A stretch of 64,000 nucleotides of DNA from Leishmania donovani (Eukaryota; Euglenozoa; Kinetoplastea; Trypanosomatida; Trypanosomatidae), in assembly GCF_000227135.1 (NCBI RefSeq), contig NC_018262.1, forward strand, positions 1,126,223 to 1,190,222. The letters are read 5' to 3'. The translations under genes were made by a program, and so were the position numbers. Under the pieces are notes generated by a model. It was not told the DNA's origin, did no database searches, and was given only the letters and a program-made list of their open reading frames with translations. Shown here one piece after another: positions 63,603 through 64,000 of the stretch. Positions within the stretch are counted from its first letter, which is position 1, and every line of letters begins with the position of its first letter.

Positions 63603-64000
63603 GGTTGTGAGGAGGAGCGGCTAATACGGCAGTGAATTCGGTCTTCTGTGCTCACTTTCTGTGTGTGTCAAGACCACCTCGCATCCGCGCAAAATACGTG
63701 GTTGGTGAGGCGGCAAATGTATTGTGTGTATGTGTGTGTGTGTTTGTGATGTTACGTATGCCAAGAGCGGAAGACAGAGGGCCAGGCAGGCGGTACAAAG
63801 GCGAGAGAATGATCGCTGCGCATGGGACATTAGCAACATCAACGGCGGTTTAGCGGCACCGAAGCAGGGAGCAACCGAGTGCAGACACAAACAGCAGGCA
63901 TTGACTGGCGCATATGCGCCCAGTAAGAAAACGCGTTCTCTCGAGAAAGCGAGCCTGCTTTGTGCGTATCTAGTATCTGGTCGCTTCAGATCCCAGAAGA
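63603..64000. other. spacer at window end
   Basis: No gene seen. A TG run lies at 63723-63742; the transcribed strand there is CA-rich. Confidence 0.5.

Noticed and set aside
1..64000. tRNA, rRNA or spliced-leader RNA genes
   Set aside because: I saw no cloverleaf with A and B boxes and no rRNA-like conserved block; a covariance-model scan would be needed to exclude small RNAs fully.

Overview
The window looks like nuclear DNA from a trypanosomatid of the Leishmania group (Leishmaniinae). All convincing genes lie on the minus strand, have no introns and are GC-rich. They are separated by long spacers full of homopurine tracts on the plus strand (polypyrimidine on the transcribed strand), CA/TG microsatellites and poly-G runs. 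This fits one polycistronic transcription unit running right to left, processed by trans-splicing and polyadenylation. No operator, riboswitch, CRISPR array, tRNA or rRNA was seen. The exact species cannot be fixed from the sequence alone.

Layout in transcription order (right to left): a small basic coiled-coil protein (63.1-63.6 kb); the Paf1-complex subunit Leo1 (60.0-61.7 kb); selenocysteine lyase (56.8-58.2 kb); a large conserved protein with a possible cupin/JmjC-like segment (54.7-56.4 kb); a 34-residue candidate membrane peptide (54.1 kb). Next comes a 32-kb accessory stretch (20.6-53.1 kb) built around one family of major-facilitator (ZIF/tetracycline-type) transporters. It holds an intact copy at 51.1-53.0, a broken copy at 47.7-49.4, a nearly intact copy with one frameshift at 42.1-44.2, a strongly decayed copy at 34.3-35.8, and an intact copy at 20.7-22.8 kb. 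Between them lie a membrane-anchored alpha/beta hydrolase (38.1-39.3 kb), a type I surface protein with a possible C-type-lectin-like ectodomain (31.8-33.0 kb) and a candidate 166-residue membrane protein (26.2-26.7 kb). The left end is ordinary core genome: a DPY-30/IQ-motif protein probably of the flagellum (11.4-15.4 kb), an EngB-type mitochondrial GTPase (8.4-10.3 kb), a coiled-coil protein (5.8-7.6 kb) and a glycosomal galactokinase ending in SKL (3.3-4.7 kb).

Two unrelated dispersed repeats occur only inside or at the edges of the transporter stretch. Repeat A is GC-rich with three copies, at 16.2, 23.6 and 40.6 kb. Repeat B has copies at 18.7-20.4 and 36.2 kb. All eight runs of N fall inside them. 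Five runs are exactly 99 N and have near-identical sequence on both sides, so the local copy number is probably an assembly artefact.

The most interesting signals are the transporter family caught in several stages of decay, a fossil copy that no single reading frame reveals, and a ~125-bp tract almost identical between the broken copy at 49.0 kb and the functional copy at 43.7 kb, which suggests gene conversion.
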